Positions 21,894 through 30,636 of a stretch of DNA of 64,000 bases are shown in pieces. The position numbers and the translations under genes are program-made. The notes under the pieces are model-generated. The model had not been told where the DNA came from. It saw only the letters and a list, made by a program, of their open reading frames with translations, and did no database searches. The DNA comes from Aquisediminimonas profunda (GTDB taxonomy: Bacteria; Pseudomonadota; Alphaproteobacteria; Sphingomonadales; Sphingomonadaceae), in assembly GCF_019443285.1 (NCBI RefSeq), contig NZ_CP080327.1, positions 558,001-622,000 of the forward strand, written 5' to 3'. The number at the start of each line of letters is the position of its first letter. Position 1 is the stretch's first letter.

Positions 21894-22687
21894 AAGGACC
21901 GCGCACTCAAATTTTGGCCCAGATGGAGACCTGCATCCACCAGCAAGGTTTCGCCGGTAACATGGCGCGATGCGCGGGAGAGGAAGAACAGTCCGGAGGC
22001 CGCGATATCCTCTGGCGTGGACGCGGCTTGCAGCGGCACCGAAGCGATGACGTTTGCGCGGATCCGTGCCGTCAGTTCTTCGCCAAAGGCATCAGAAAAC
22101 CAGCGGGTATCAATAAAGCCTGGGCAGATCGCATTGACGCGGATCCTTGGCGCCAGCGCGCGCGCAAGGCTTTTCGTCATCGTGTTGAACGCCCCCTTCG
22201 ACGCGGCATAGGCAACCGACGATCCAATTCCCGTCACCCCGGCAATCGATGACACATTGAGCACGGCAGCCCGGTCGCTGGCTTCAAGCAGGGAGCGCGC
22301 CGCACGGATCATCTGGAACGGCCCGACAACATTGACCGAATAGATGCGGTGGAAGTCCTCTGCCGAAAGACCATCGAGATCCGCATGGTTGGGCACCTGC
22401 TTCGTGGTCCCCGCATTGTTGGCGAGCGCATCGATGCGGCCATAGCGTTCGGCGGCTGCCGCAATCGCACGACAGCCCGCATCGTCGGACACGTCGCCCT
22501 GGACGACCGTGGCCTCTGCCCCTGCCGCCCGCACACGCTTGGCCGTCGCTTCCGCTTCGGCAAGGCTCTTGGTGCAATTGAGGATGACGGCCTTGGCGCC
22601 CTGTTCGGCAGCGCCGATTGCCAGAGCCGCGCCCAATCCGGTCGCAGACCCCGTCACCACCACCACTGCATCGTCAAAATCGCGCAT
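21890..22687 (-). CDS. Short-chain dehydrogenase/reductase
   Basis: This 265-residue classical SDR has TGSATGLG (residues 12-19), NNAG, and Y-A-A-S-K catalytic Tyr/Lys in the expected order. Substrate unknown. I choose ATG 22687 because GAGGAG lies just upstream; a longer frame to 22741 lacks family-like sequence. It is coupled to pdeM downstream and lies 51 nt after the DUF3297 gene stop. Confidence 0.88.
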   Translation of the reverse strand: MRDFDDAVVVVTGSATGLGAALAIGAAEQGAKAVILNCTKSLAEAEATAKRVRAAGAEATVVQGDVSDDAGCRAIAAAAERYGRIDALANNAGTTKQVPNHADLDGLSAEDFHRIYSVNVVGPFQMIRAARSLLEASDRAAVLNVSSIAGVTGIGSSVAYAASKGAFNTMTKSLARALAPRIRVNAICPGFIDTRWFSDAFGEELTARIRANVIASVPLQAASTPEDIAASGLFFLSRASRHVTGETLLVDAGLHLGQNLSARSL

Positions 22688-22737
22688 TGCCCGCTCCTCG
22701 TCGCTGGAGAAAAGCCTAGGCCGGGTCGCGTCGGACC

Positions 22738-23007
22738 TCAAGCGGAAGCGTCGGTCCCCTCACCGTCAGCGGGGTTTTCGAACCAGGCCTCGACCTCGCC
22801 ACTGAGCTTGATCGTCAATGGCTTTCCGTGCCGGTCAACGGTCTTGCCCGCCTGGACGCGGATCCAGCCTTCGGAAATCGAATATTCCTCGACATCGTGG
22901 CGCTGGCGTCCCTTGAACTTGATGCCAACGCCGCGTTGCAGCGCTTCGGCAGCAAAATGCGGGCTCGAAGGGTCGATTGAAAGATGGTCTGGCGGAGTGT
23001 CTGTCAT
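22738..23007 (-). CDS. DUF3297 family protein
   Basis: This 89-residue protein matches DUF3297, a small soluble family found in proteobacteria, through the conserved core HFAAEALQRGVGIKFKGRQR and the GKTVDRHGKP segment. No function is known. It has no signal peptide. It sits on the same strand as typA (upstream) and the SDR (downstream). Confidence 0.85.
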   Translation of the reverse strand: MTDTPPDHLSIDPSSPHFAAEALQRGVGIKFKGRQRHDVEEYSISEGWIRVQAGKTVDRHGKPLTIKLSGEVEAWFENPADGEGTDASA

Positions 23008-23057
23008 GCGTTGGGCCTTAAACGGGAAGGGAGGGTGCGCTCAAGAGCGGGAAAGCC

Positions 23058-24893
23058 TCAGGCCGCCAATTTGGCGCGCGAGGCCTTTTTCCGCTCGTGC
23101 GGATCGAGATAGCGCTTCCTCAGGCGGATCGACTTGGGCGTCACTTCGACAAGTTCATCGTCATCGATATAGGCAATGGCCTGCTCGAGCGTCATCCGCT
23201 TGGGCGGGGTCAGGCGAATGGCATCATCCTTCCCGCCCGAGGCGCGGAAGTTGGTCAGCTGCTTCGACTTCATCGGATTGACTTCAAGGTCATCGGTCTT
23301 GGCATTTTCTCCCACGATCATGCCCTCATAGAGCGGCTCGCCGGGAGATACGAAAAGGATGCCGCGATCTTCCAGGGGCCCGAGCGCATAGGCGACTGCC
23401 TCACCCGTCCCGTTCGAGATCAGCACGCCATTCTTGCGACCTTCGATATTGCCCTTGTGCGGGCCATATTTTTCAAACAGCCGGTTCATGATCCCGGTGC
23501 CGCGCGTGTCGGACAGGAATTCGCCATGATAACCGATCAGCCCGCGCGAGGGCGCACTGAAGGTGATGCGCGTCTTGCCACCGCCCGAGGGACGCATGTC
23601 CGTCATCTCGGCCTTGCGGATCGCCATCTTGTCGATGACGGTGCCCGAATATTCGTCATCCACGTCGATCACGACCTGCTCATAAGGCTCGGTAAGCTGG
23701 CCATTCTCTTCGCGGAACAGCACGCGCGGACGACTGATGCCAAGTTCGAACCCTTCGCGGCGCATCGTTTCGATGAGCACGCCAAGCTGGAGTTCGCCGC
23801 GGCCCGCGACTTCATAGCTGTCCTTGTCGGCGCTTTCGGTGACCTTGATCGCGACGTTGCTCTCGGCTTCGCGGAACAGGCGATCACGGATCATCCGGCT
23901 CGTCACCTTGCTGCCTTCGCGGCCGGCCATCGGGCTGTCGTTCACCGCAAAGCGCATCGAGAGTGTCGGCGGGTCGATCGGCTGGGCGTGGAGCGGCTCG
24001 GTGACCGAGATATCGGCAATCGTGTTGGACACGGTCGCGTCGGTCATGCCCGCAATCGAGATGATGTCTCCGGCATAGGCCTCTTCGACCGGAACACGCT
24101 CAAGCCCGCGGAAGGCGAGCAGCTTCGACGCACGGCCCTGCTCGACGATCTTGCCGTCATTGTCGAGCGCGTGGATCGGCTGGTTGAGGCGCACGGTGCC
24201 GGCGGCAACACGGCCCGTCAGCACGCGACCGAGGAAATTGTCACGGTCGAGCAGGGTCACGAGGAACTGGAACGGCGCGTCCCTGTTGACTTCGGGCGGT
24301 GGCACATGGCTGACGATGGTTTCGAACATCGGCGTCAGGTCACCCGACCGCGCATCGGGGTCGAGCGAGGCATAGCCATTCCGGCCCGAGGCAAAGAGGA
24401 CCGGGAAATCGAGCTGCTCATCCGTCGCATCGAGGCTGACGAACAGGTCGAACACTTCGTCGAGCACTTCCTGGATGCGCTGGTCCGGCCGGTCCACCTT
24501 GTTGACGACGACGATCGGACGCAGACCGAGCGCCAGCGCCTTGCCGGTCACGAACTTGGTCTGCGGCATCGCGCCTTCGGATGAATCGACGAGCAGGATC
24601 ACGCCATCGACCATGGAAAGGATGCGCTCCACCTCGCCGCCGAAATCGGCGTGACCGGGCGTATCGACAATGTTGATCCGCGTCTTCGTGCCGTGATGAT
24701 CGTCCCATTCGACCGAGGTGCACTTGGCCAGGATCGTGATCCCGCGCTCTTTTTCGAGGTCGTTCGAATCCATCGCGCGTTCCTCGACGCGCTGATTGTC
24801 GCGGAACGTGCCCGATTGGCGGAAAAGCTGGTCAACCAGCGTGGTCTTGCCATGATCGACATGCGCGATGATGGCCACATTGCGGAGAGGCAT
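23058..24893 (-). CDS. typA: Translational GTPase TypA/BipA
   Basis: This 611-residue EF-G-like GTPase has AHVDHGKTT (G1), DTPGHADF (G3) and NKVD (G4), then beta-barrel, EF-G V-like and the TypA-specific C-terminal domain with YDPHERKKASRAKLAA-like tail. TypA acts in 50S assembly and stress or low-temperature growth. ATG 24893 starts the canonical MPLRNVAIIAHVDHGK; the frame is open further upstream but not TypA-like. A 521-bp gap with a dispersed repeat lies upstream. Confidence 0.96.
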   Translation of the reverse strand: MPLRNVAIIAHVDHGKTTLVDQLFRQSGTFRDNQRVEERAMDSNDLEKERGITILAKCTSVEWDDHHGTKTRINIVDTPGHADFGGEVERILSMVDGVILLVDSSEGAMPQTKFVTGKALALGLRPIVVVNKVDRPDQRIQEVLDEVFDLFVSLDATDEQLDFPVLFASGRNGYASLDPDARSGDLTPMFETIVSHVPPPEVNRDAPFQFLVTLLDRDNFLGRVLTGRVAAGTVRLNQPIHALDNDGKIVEQGRASKLLAFRGLERVPVEEAYAGDIISIAGMTDATVSNTIADISVTEPLHAQPIDPPTLSMRFAVNDSPMAGREGSKVTSRMIRDRLFREAESNVAIKVTESADKDSYEVAGRGELQLGVLIETMRREGFELGISRPRVLFREENGQLTEPYEQVVIDVDDEYSGTVIDKMAIRKAEMTDMRPSGGGKTRITFSAPSRGLIGYHGEFLSDTRGTGIMNRLFEKYGPHKGNIEGRKNGVLISNGTGEAVAYALGPLEDRGILFVSPGEPLYEGMIVGENAKTDDLEVNPMKSKQLTNFRASGGKDDAIRLTPPKRMTLEQAIAYIDDDELVEVTPKSIRLRKRYLDPHERKKASRAKLAA

Positions 24894-25414
24894 TCTGAAT
24901 CTCAAAGTTTCGAGGAATGGATTGGCCGCGCCCCTAGCCGAATTTGTGCGTTGCGGCAAGGATGCCTGCCCAAGGCATGATCGCGCCGAAGGGCGGGACC
25001 CCGGACACGTCGCGTCTTCACGGCCTTGCGTAAGGCGCTGACTCCGTCAGCATCGCGAATCGTTGCCGGGTAAATGGACTCACACAAAGGCACAAAGCCG
25101 CGAAGGGACAGGGCGCCAGACCCCTGATGCCTCTGGAACTTGTCAAACTTGTCACTCCCCTCCGGTAAAATAATACCGGGCAGTCGATCATGGGGGCTTG
25201 CGGGATTTTTGAAGGAGAAAACTCTGCACTTCATCACACAGGATGGAGCAGATTCGCATCGAATAGGAAAGAGGTTTTTCGTGGGACAACCGCGGGTTCA
25301 GCGTTTTGCCTGCGGCCACCCCACCCCCCATCGGCACGCCGAACGTCCGATCTGAGACGGGAAGCTGACGGCATATCATTTGACCCGCCATTCGAATTTT
25401 GCTTCCCTTTCAAG
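24894..25414. other. 521-bp gap with dispersed repeat copy A
   Basis: The region between divergent typA and the membrane-protein gene holds a small perfect hairpin GCTGACTCCGTCAGC (25037-25051), an element of the type cacaaagccgcgaag near 25090-25110, and dispersed repeat copy A (25135-25280). An open frame runs through the repeat, but its residues look non-protein-like. I see no RNA gene or further coding region. Confidence 0.6.
25135..25280 (+). repeat. Dispersed intergenic repeat, copy A
   Basis: It begins with GGAACTTGTCAAACTTGTCA, which contains the direct repeat ACTTGTCA. It ends near CGAATAGGAAA and a T-run. Its two ends match copy B at 51908-52061 closely, while the middle differs. 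It lies 135 bp upstream of a lower-GC membrane-protein gene. Confidence 0.65.
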
Positions 25415-26173
25415 ATGGGTGGAGAGACTAAACGGGATGCAGCCGATTTCCCGGCGTGGCACAGATGGGACCGGAAATTCGCCCTTGTCTACATTCTGGC
25501 CGCTTGGGGAGCGATCCTGATTGGGTTCTACCCTTCTGTTTCCGATCGCTACCTTGGAAAAGCCGACTATCCAGCTCCCGCCATTCTTCAGTTCCATGTT
25601 TTTGCATTCACAGCATGGATGTGCCTGTTGACGGTGCAAATCATTCTGATCCGCGCCGGTCACCAGAATCTCCACAAGAGGCTGGGCATCGCAGCGGCTA
25701 TCATGGTTCCAATTTTGGCTGTGACCGGGGTTGGAGCCGAACTGGCAAGCCAGCGGTTCTACAGCCCAAAATACCCCGAAAATCTCCAGTTCTTCATCGC
25801 TCCATTGGTTCAGATGTTGGTCTTCTCCATTTGCGCTACAATGGCGTTCCTTCTCAGAAAGGATTCGGCGGCGCACAAGCGGCTGATCCTGCTCAGCACG
25901 TCAATGATTCTGGTTGCCGCTTACAATCGGTGGTGGGGGGAAGGTTTGTATCAACTGTTCGGTGACGACTTCTGGGGAATGATTGTCCATAATTTCGCCG
26001 GTCCCAATGTGCTGATAACGGCAGCGCTCGCATATGATGTTATCAGCCGCCGCCATATTCACTGGGTCCATTCTTCGATGGTTCCGGCTATACTGTTGGC
26101 AGAGCTGGCGACTTCGTTTGTCTACCACCATCCAGCTTGGCCACCGATCGCCCGACGATTGGTTGGCATTTGA
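25415..26173 (+). CDS. Hypothetical multi-pass membrane protein
   Basis: I do not recognise a named family for this 252-residue protein. It has about six to seven hydrophobic segments, an HVFAFTAWMCLLTVQII helix and a HKRLGIAAAIMVP loop with repeated histidines; the latter could suggest a haem or metal site, but this is speculative. I place the start at ATG 25415; the frame is open back through repeat copy A, which is unlikely to be coding. GC is lower than nearby core genes (29/60 over 25801-25860), consistent with transfer. Confidence 0.65.
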   Translation: MGGETKRDAADFPAWHRWDRKFALVYILAAWGAILIGFYPSVSDRYLGKADYPAPAILQFHVFAFTAWMCLLTVQIILIRAGHQNLHKRLGIAAAIMVPILAVTGVGAELASQRFYSPKYPENLQFFIAPLVQMLVFSICATMAFLLRKDSAAHKRLILLSTSMILVAAYNRWWGEGLYQLFGDDFWGMIVHNFAGPNVLITAALAYDVISRRHIHWVHSSMVPAILLAELATSFVYHHPAWPPIARRLVGI

Positions 26174-26227
26174 AGCGATTTGGATCGTTGTCGGTGAACG
26201 CTTGCAAAGAGATCATTGGCCGCCAGC

Positions 26228-27595
26228 TCAATTTTCCGAGGTAGCAAATGGTGGAGGCGTCATCGCTTTCACGCATGATACATCAAGTGACCGCGCGTTG
26301 CCGGAATCAAAGAACCGCAACAGCATCGGATCATAGCAGCTCTCAACCCCGCTTAATCCGTCGAATACGTGCCCCGACCATTTGATCTCAATATGGCGCG
26401 CATTCGGCATACGTCTTCGAGCAGCGTCGGCCCACCGGCCCGGGGTCACTGGATCCCGACCACCGGTTATCATCAGGATCGAAGCGGTTGACATGACGGG
26501 CCGCAGAAAGCCCGAAGGCACTTCGGCTTTCGGCCACACTGCACAGGCCGCGCGTTGTCTCCGCAGACGATAGTCACCGAAACGAGTCGCGCGAGATGCT
26601 GTCGCGGCCAGGTCGTAGTCCATGAGTGCCATGCTCTCAGAGCATGTGATCGAGAGATACAGCCCGTCGAAATAAGGCAGCGCTTGAGCCTGGGCCGCGA
26701 TCGACCAGAATGGCTGCAAATCGCGCAACGCCGCTCGGTGCAGAATGAGCGGAACGCGTCTCGCCGTCATCGGAGCATAGAGCCAAGTCCGCAGTTTTTC
26801 GAAGAATACCTCCGGCGACGGCCCGTTCTCACGCGAACGAAGCCATTGGATCGCGCGATCCGCATCTCCAGCCAGATCAGGAAATGCGGATTTGCATTTG
26901 CGGTCCTCTTTGCAGTCGGAAAAGATCCTGTCCAGCATTGCGTCGGCCACAACTGCATGATGCTGTGGCGGCATCGCGTTGGCTGGAACAACGCTGAGCA
27001 AAGCGGCCGCGCGTGTACGCGTTGGATATTTGTTCATGTAGTGCATCGCCATTGTTGTCCCATAGGACAGGGCGACAATGTCAATCTGGCTATGTCCGAG
27101 TGCTCGACGAACATCCTCCAAATCGTCAGCCGCAGCGTCAGTACCATATCGAGTCAGATCGGCGCGGTGCTCCAGCGCGGCGCGACATGCGGCGACTTTT
27201 TCCGCAGGATAGAGCTCGCCAAGCTCCGACCCCGCCATAGCCAGTTCGGGGCAGGCGAGGGGATTTGACGCGCCAGTGCCGCGTTGGTCAACGAGGATTA
27301 CATCGCGGCGGCGGCGGTAGGCCAAGCCATCCGCACGATAAAATGAGAGGCTTCGTGTGGAGGCGAGCCCCGGGCCTCCGTCGATATCGACCAAGGGAGG
27401 CAGATCAGGGATCGCAGCCTGCGCCTTGAGAATGACAACATTGAGCGCGATCGTTCGACCGTCGACCTGTTCGCGATTTTCGGCAACGCGGACATCGCCG
27501 CATATGACTGTCGTATCGCCTTGCGCCTCTGCGCCGCAAGGCTTCGGGTCAAATGTCGGAACCGTGGCTGCAACCCAGAGCAGAATGCCCAGCAT
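26228..27595 (-). CDS. Exported alpha/beta hydrolase, tripeptidyl-aminopeptidase-like
   Basis: This 455-residue protein has a short hydrophobic leader (MLGILLWVAATVPTF) and an alpha/beta hydrolase fold. The oxyanion motif is DIDGGPG near residue 80, the nucleophile elbow is ALSYGTTMA, and a late GHVFDG holds the probable catalytic histidine. The arrangement fits the TAP-like/proline iminopeptidase branch of extracytoplasmic peptidases. The substrate is unknown. I use ATG 27595 for the leader; an upstream ATG 27643 is possible. GC is somewhat low. Confidence 0.75.
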   Translation of the reverse strand: MLGILLWVAATVPTFDPKPCGAEAQGDTTVICGDVRVAENREQVDGRTIALNVVILKAQAAIPDLPPLVDIDGGPGLASTRSLSFYRADGLAYRRRRDVILVDQRGTGASNPLACPELAMAGSELGELYPAEKVAACRAALEHRADLTRYGTDAAADDLEDVRRALGHSQIDIVALSYGTTMAMHYMNKYPTRTRAAALLSVVPANAMPPQHHAVVADAMLDRIFSDCKEDRKCKSAFPDLAGDADRAIQWLRSRENGPSPEVFFEKLRTWLYAPMTARRVPLILHRAALRDLQPFWSIAAQAQALPYFDGLYLSITCSESMALMDYDLAATASRATRFGDYRLRRQRAACAVWPKAEVPSGFLRPVMSTASILMITGGRDPVTPGRWADAARRRMPNARHIEIKWSGHVFDGLSGVESCYDPMLLRFFDSGNARSLDVSCVKAMTPPPFATSEN

Positions 27596-27677
27596 CTCAG
27601 TGTCTCCCAACTCTGCGATAGCGTAAAGTGCCTCTCTCACCAACCTCTCGGCTTTGGCCGACAGGCCACAAGCGGTG

Positions 27678-28154
27678 CTACCCCGCAGGCTTGTCGGAAC
27701 TCCAGCCGTCGATGGCTACGCGCCACTTTCCGTCTGCGCCGCGGCGATAGACGTTGATGCCTTTTCCGATGTCTGCCGTGACCGCGCCGGTCTTCTTGTC
27801 GGTGTCGGATGAGACATAGGTATAGCGTTCAAACGCCCAATCGCCGCTGACGGTGAAACCGATCGAGGTCTTTTGCCATTCGGTGTGATAGGCGCCGAAA
27901 TAGTCCGCGACCCATTGGCGGACGGCCTTTTTGCCCACGACTTCGGGCGCACCGGGGGCCTGGTAGACAATGTCATCGGTCAGCATGTCCATCAGCGTAT
28001 CGACATTGTTGCTGTTGATCGCAGCGACATAGCCGCCGTGCGCGGCCTTTTCGATGGCGGCCACATCGACCGGCGCGGCGGCGGGTGGCGATCCCGAACA
28101 GGCCGACACGATCGCAAGCAGCGGCAAGACGGTGGCAGATAGTCCTCGGTTCAT
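27678..28154 (-). CDS. SnoaL/DUF4440-like lipoprotein
   Basis: This 158-residue protein has a lipobox leader (AIVSACSG) and an NTF2-like domain: GYVAAINSNNVDTLMDMLTDDIVYQAPGAP and GKWRVAIDGWSSD. Such cone-shaped folds bind small molecules or act as isomerases, but many have no known function. GGGAGGA precedes ATG 28154, which rejects the longer open frame. It is transcribed away from telA. Confidence 0.82.
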   Translation of the reverse strand: MNRGLSATVLPLLAIVSACSGSPPAAAPVDVAAIEKAAHGGYVAAINSNNVDTLMDMLTDDIVYQAPGAPEVVGKKAVRQWVADYFGAYHTEWQKTSIGFTVSGDWAFERYTYVSSDTDKKTGAVTADIGKGINVYRRGADGKWRVAIDGWSSDKPAG

Positions 28155-28342
28155 GGCACATCCTCCCTGTTGGGCCAAGTTTTCATGATTGAGCCTGCGC
28201 GTCAATCGGCAGGTCAGGCTTCCCGTCGCGCCTTCCCCCCAACGCCTGCAAATGGTAGCACTGGGCAGGCTGCGTAAGCGTGCTACTTGAATAATACAGT
28301 GTTTCGCGCCATCTTGACGGCTCGAACTGAAGGAGATGCCCC

Positions 28343-29542
28343 GTGGCAACACAGGTTGAAGAGCCAGAAATCACACTGACCGCGCCGGACCCCGTGCCCG
28401 TGGTCGCGCCTGAAAAGGCATCCGGGCTGGTCCCGCTGGCCGAGGGACAGAAGAGCCAGCTTGAGGAAAAAGCCGAGGGCTTTGTGAATGACCTCGCGGC
28501 GCTTGATCCCAATTCGCCCGAATTCGGCAAGATGGTCGATCAGCTGACCGTAATGGGACGCAAGGAAATTGCCGAGGCGGCGGGCCAATCGAACCGCTTC
28601 CTCGACCGCCCCGTGCGCGCGATGAGCAAGGACACCGGCGTCGGCGCCGATCTGGCCGAGCTGCGCCGCACGATCGAGGATCTCGATCCCGGAAAGAAGG
28701 ATGATCTTTTCCGCAAGAAGAAGCTGTTCGGCATCATTCCCTATGGCAACAAGATGCGGGACTATTTCGACAGCTACAAGTCGAGCCAGGGTCATATCGC
28801 CTCGATCCTTCAGCACTTGAGCTCCGGCAAGGATGAGCTGATCAAGGACAATGCGGCGATTTCGGTCGAGCGGCAGAACCTCTGGGCAGCGATGGGCCGG
28901 CTCGAACAGATGATCCACATCGCCAAGGCGCTCGATGCGCGGCTGGAGGAAAAGGCCGCCGATCTCGACATCAGCGATCCGGCCAAGGCCAAGGCGATCC
29001 GCGAGACCGCGCTCTTCTACATCCGCCAGCGGACGCAGGACCTGCTCACGCAAATGGCCGTGACAGTGCAGGGCTATCTCGCGCTCGATCTGGTCAAGAA
29101 GAACAATGTCGAGCTGATCAAGGGCGTCGATCGCGCCTCGACCACGACCGTCTCTGCCTTGCGCACGGCCGTGACCGTGGCGCAGGCACTTGTCGGGCAA
29201 CGGCTTGTCCTCGAACAGATCACCGCGCTCAACACGACGACGGCAAACATCATCGATTCAACGGGCGAGATGCTCAAGAACCAGACGGCGCAGATCCACG
29301 AGCAGGCCGCGTCGAGCACGATCCCGCTTGAAACGCTGCAGCGCGCCTTCCAGAATATCTATCTGACGATGGACAATATCGACACGTTCAAGGCCAAGGC
29401 TCTGGTCTCGATGAAGACGACGGTGGACACACTCGGGCTCGAGGTCGAGAAGTCGAAGGGCTATATCGCGCGCGCTGAAGGCCAGGCGCAGGCGGCCCTT
29501 GAAAACAGCAGCGCGCCCAGTCCCTTCTCCCCGGTCGAGTAA
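28343..29542 (+). CDS. Toxic anion resistance protein TelA-like
   Basis: This 399-residue soluble, helical, coiled-coil-rich protein matches the TelA family (named for tellurite resistance in Klebsiella). It starts at GTG 28343, with AAGGAG 7 nt upstream. Conserved motifs include the KKKLFGIIPYGNKMRDYF segment and long heptad-like helices. It overlaps the next gene by one base (TAATG), as is common for TelA with XpaC-like partners. Tellurite resistance is a family label; the physiological role here is not shown. Confidence 0.88.
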   Translation: MATQVEEPEITLTAPDPVPVVAPEKASGLVPLAEGQKSQLEEKAEGFVNDLAALDPNSPEFGKMVDQLTVMGRKEIAEAAGQSNRFLDRPVRAMSKDTGVGADLAELRRTIEDLDPGKKDDLFRKKKLFGIIPYGNKMRDYFDSYKSSQGHIASILQHLSSGKDELIKDNAAISVERQNLWAAMGRLEQMIHIAKALDARLEEKAADLDISDPAKAKAIRETALFYIRQRTQDLLTQMAVTVQGYLALDLVKKNNVELIKGVDRASTTTVSALRTAVTVAQALVGQRLVLEQITALNTTTANIIDSTGEMLKNQTAQIHEQAASSTIPLETLQRAFQNIYLTMDNIDTFKAKALVSMKTTVDTLGLEVEKSKGYIARAEGQAQAALENSSAPSPFSPVE

Positions 29543-30240
29543 TGGAGTCGGAGCGTATCCTTGCGCGCGCCGAAGAAGCCCTTCGGCGCCACGGAATGGA
29601 GCCAAGGCTGGCGCAGCGGGCCCGCGCGGCACGGCGGCGGTCCTTTTTTGGCAATGTGAAGCGGATCGCCCTTGTTGCGGGCGCTCTCATGATCGGCCTG
29701 CCGCTCTGGGGCCTGATCATTGCGCCCGTCGGCACGACCGGCCTGATGATTGCCGTTCTTGCTTTCATTGTAGCGGCTGTGGTCCTGATGGCCTTTCCCC
29801 GCACACCGCTGGTTACAGGCGAGGTTCTGCCGACGACGGAGCTGGCTCTGCTGCCCCTCAAGACCGAGGAATGGCTTGCCGGCCAGCGCCGCGCCCTGCC
29901 CGCCCCCGCGACGCGGCTGGTCGACGGCATTGGCCTGAAACTCGAGATCCTCGCGCCACAGCTTCAGGCGCTTGATGAGCGGGAACCGGTGGCTGCCGAC
30001 ATCCGGCGCCTGATCGGCGACGAACTGCCCGAGCTTGTAAAGGGATATCAGCGCGTCCCGCTCAACCTGCGCAAGGAGGGGCTCAATGGCATCAGCCCGG
30101 ACAAGCAGCTGGTCGAGGGATTGGCCGTCGTCGATGAAGAACTGGACCGGCTGAGCAAGCAGCTCGCTTCGGGCGATCTCAACCGCTTTGCGACGCAAGG
30201 CCGTTATCTGGAGCTCAAATATCAGGGCGATACGGCCTGA
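29542..30240 (+). CDS. XpaC-like membrane protein downstream of telA
   Basis: This 232-residue protein has two adjacent transmembrane segments (about residues 42-85: IALVAGALMIGLPLWGLIIA and TGLMIAVLAFIVAAVVLMAF). A cytoplasmic helical C-terminus follows. It is consistent with the XpaC-like (bromochloroindolyl phosphate hydrolysis) proteins that accompany TelA. The assignment rests on operon position and architecture. Its stop overlaps the next ATG (TGATG). Confidence 0.72.
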   Translation: MESERILARAEEALRRHGMEPRLAQRARAARRRSFFGNVKRIALVAGALMIGLPLWGLIIAPVGTTGLMIAVLAFIVAAVVLMAFPRTPLVTGEVLPTTELALLPLKTEEWLAGQRRALPAPATRLVDGIGLKLEILAPQLQALDEREPVAADIRRLIGDELPELVKGYQRVPLNLRKEGLNGISPDKQLVEGLAVVDEELDRLSKQLASGDLNRFATQGRYLELKYQGDTA

Positions 30241-30590
30241 TGGTCTATCTTGCGATCAAGGCCGTGCTGTCCGGCATATTGATTGCGGCCATTTCCGAAA
30301 TTGCGAAACGAAATCCGGCGGCGGGCGCGCTCGTTGCATCATTGCCGCTTGTCTCGATCCTCGGGATGATCTGGCTCTGGCGCGAAACAGCCGATCCGGT
30401 GCGGATGGCCGCACATGCGGAGGCAACCTTCTGGTATGTCCTGCCGTCGCTCCCGATGTTCCTCCTCATTCCGGCCCTGCTGCGCGCCGGGTTGCCGTTC
30501 TGGGGCGCACTGGTTTCGGGCTGTGTCGTGACTGTCGCGCTCTACCTCCTGATGGTCTGGGCCGCGCCGCGGCTCGGGTTGCCCATCTGA
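30240..30590 (+). CDS. DUF3147 family membrane protein
   Basis: This 116-residue protein has four hydrophobic segments and the DUF3147 core SEIAKRNPAAGALVASLPLVS. The function is unknown. Its start overlaps the stop of the XpaC-like gene by one base, so telA, xpaC-like and this gene make a compact operon. glnD follows after 46 bp and may be separately transcribed. Confidence 0.88.
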   Translation: MVYLAIKAVLSGILIAAISEIAKRNPAAGALVASLPLVSILGMIWLWRETADPVRMAAHAEATFWYVLPSLPMFLLIPALLRAGLPFWGALVSGCVVTVALYLLMVWAAPRLGLPI

Positions 30591-30636
30591 CTGCATCCCC
30601 TGTTCGCGCGCTGCACCTTCCGCTATTGAGGGCTTC

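Noticed and set aside
25190-25414. N-terminal extension of the membrane gene through repeat copy A
   Set aside because: The frame is open, but the residues are compositionally odd and come from a non-coding dispersed repeat; ATG 25415 is more likely.
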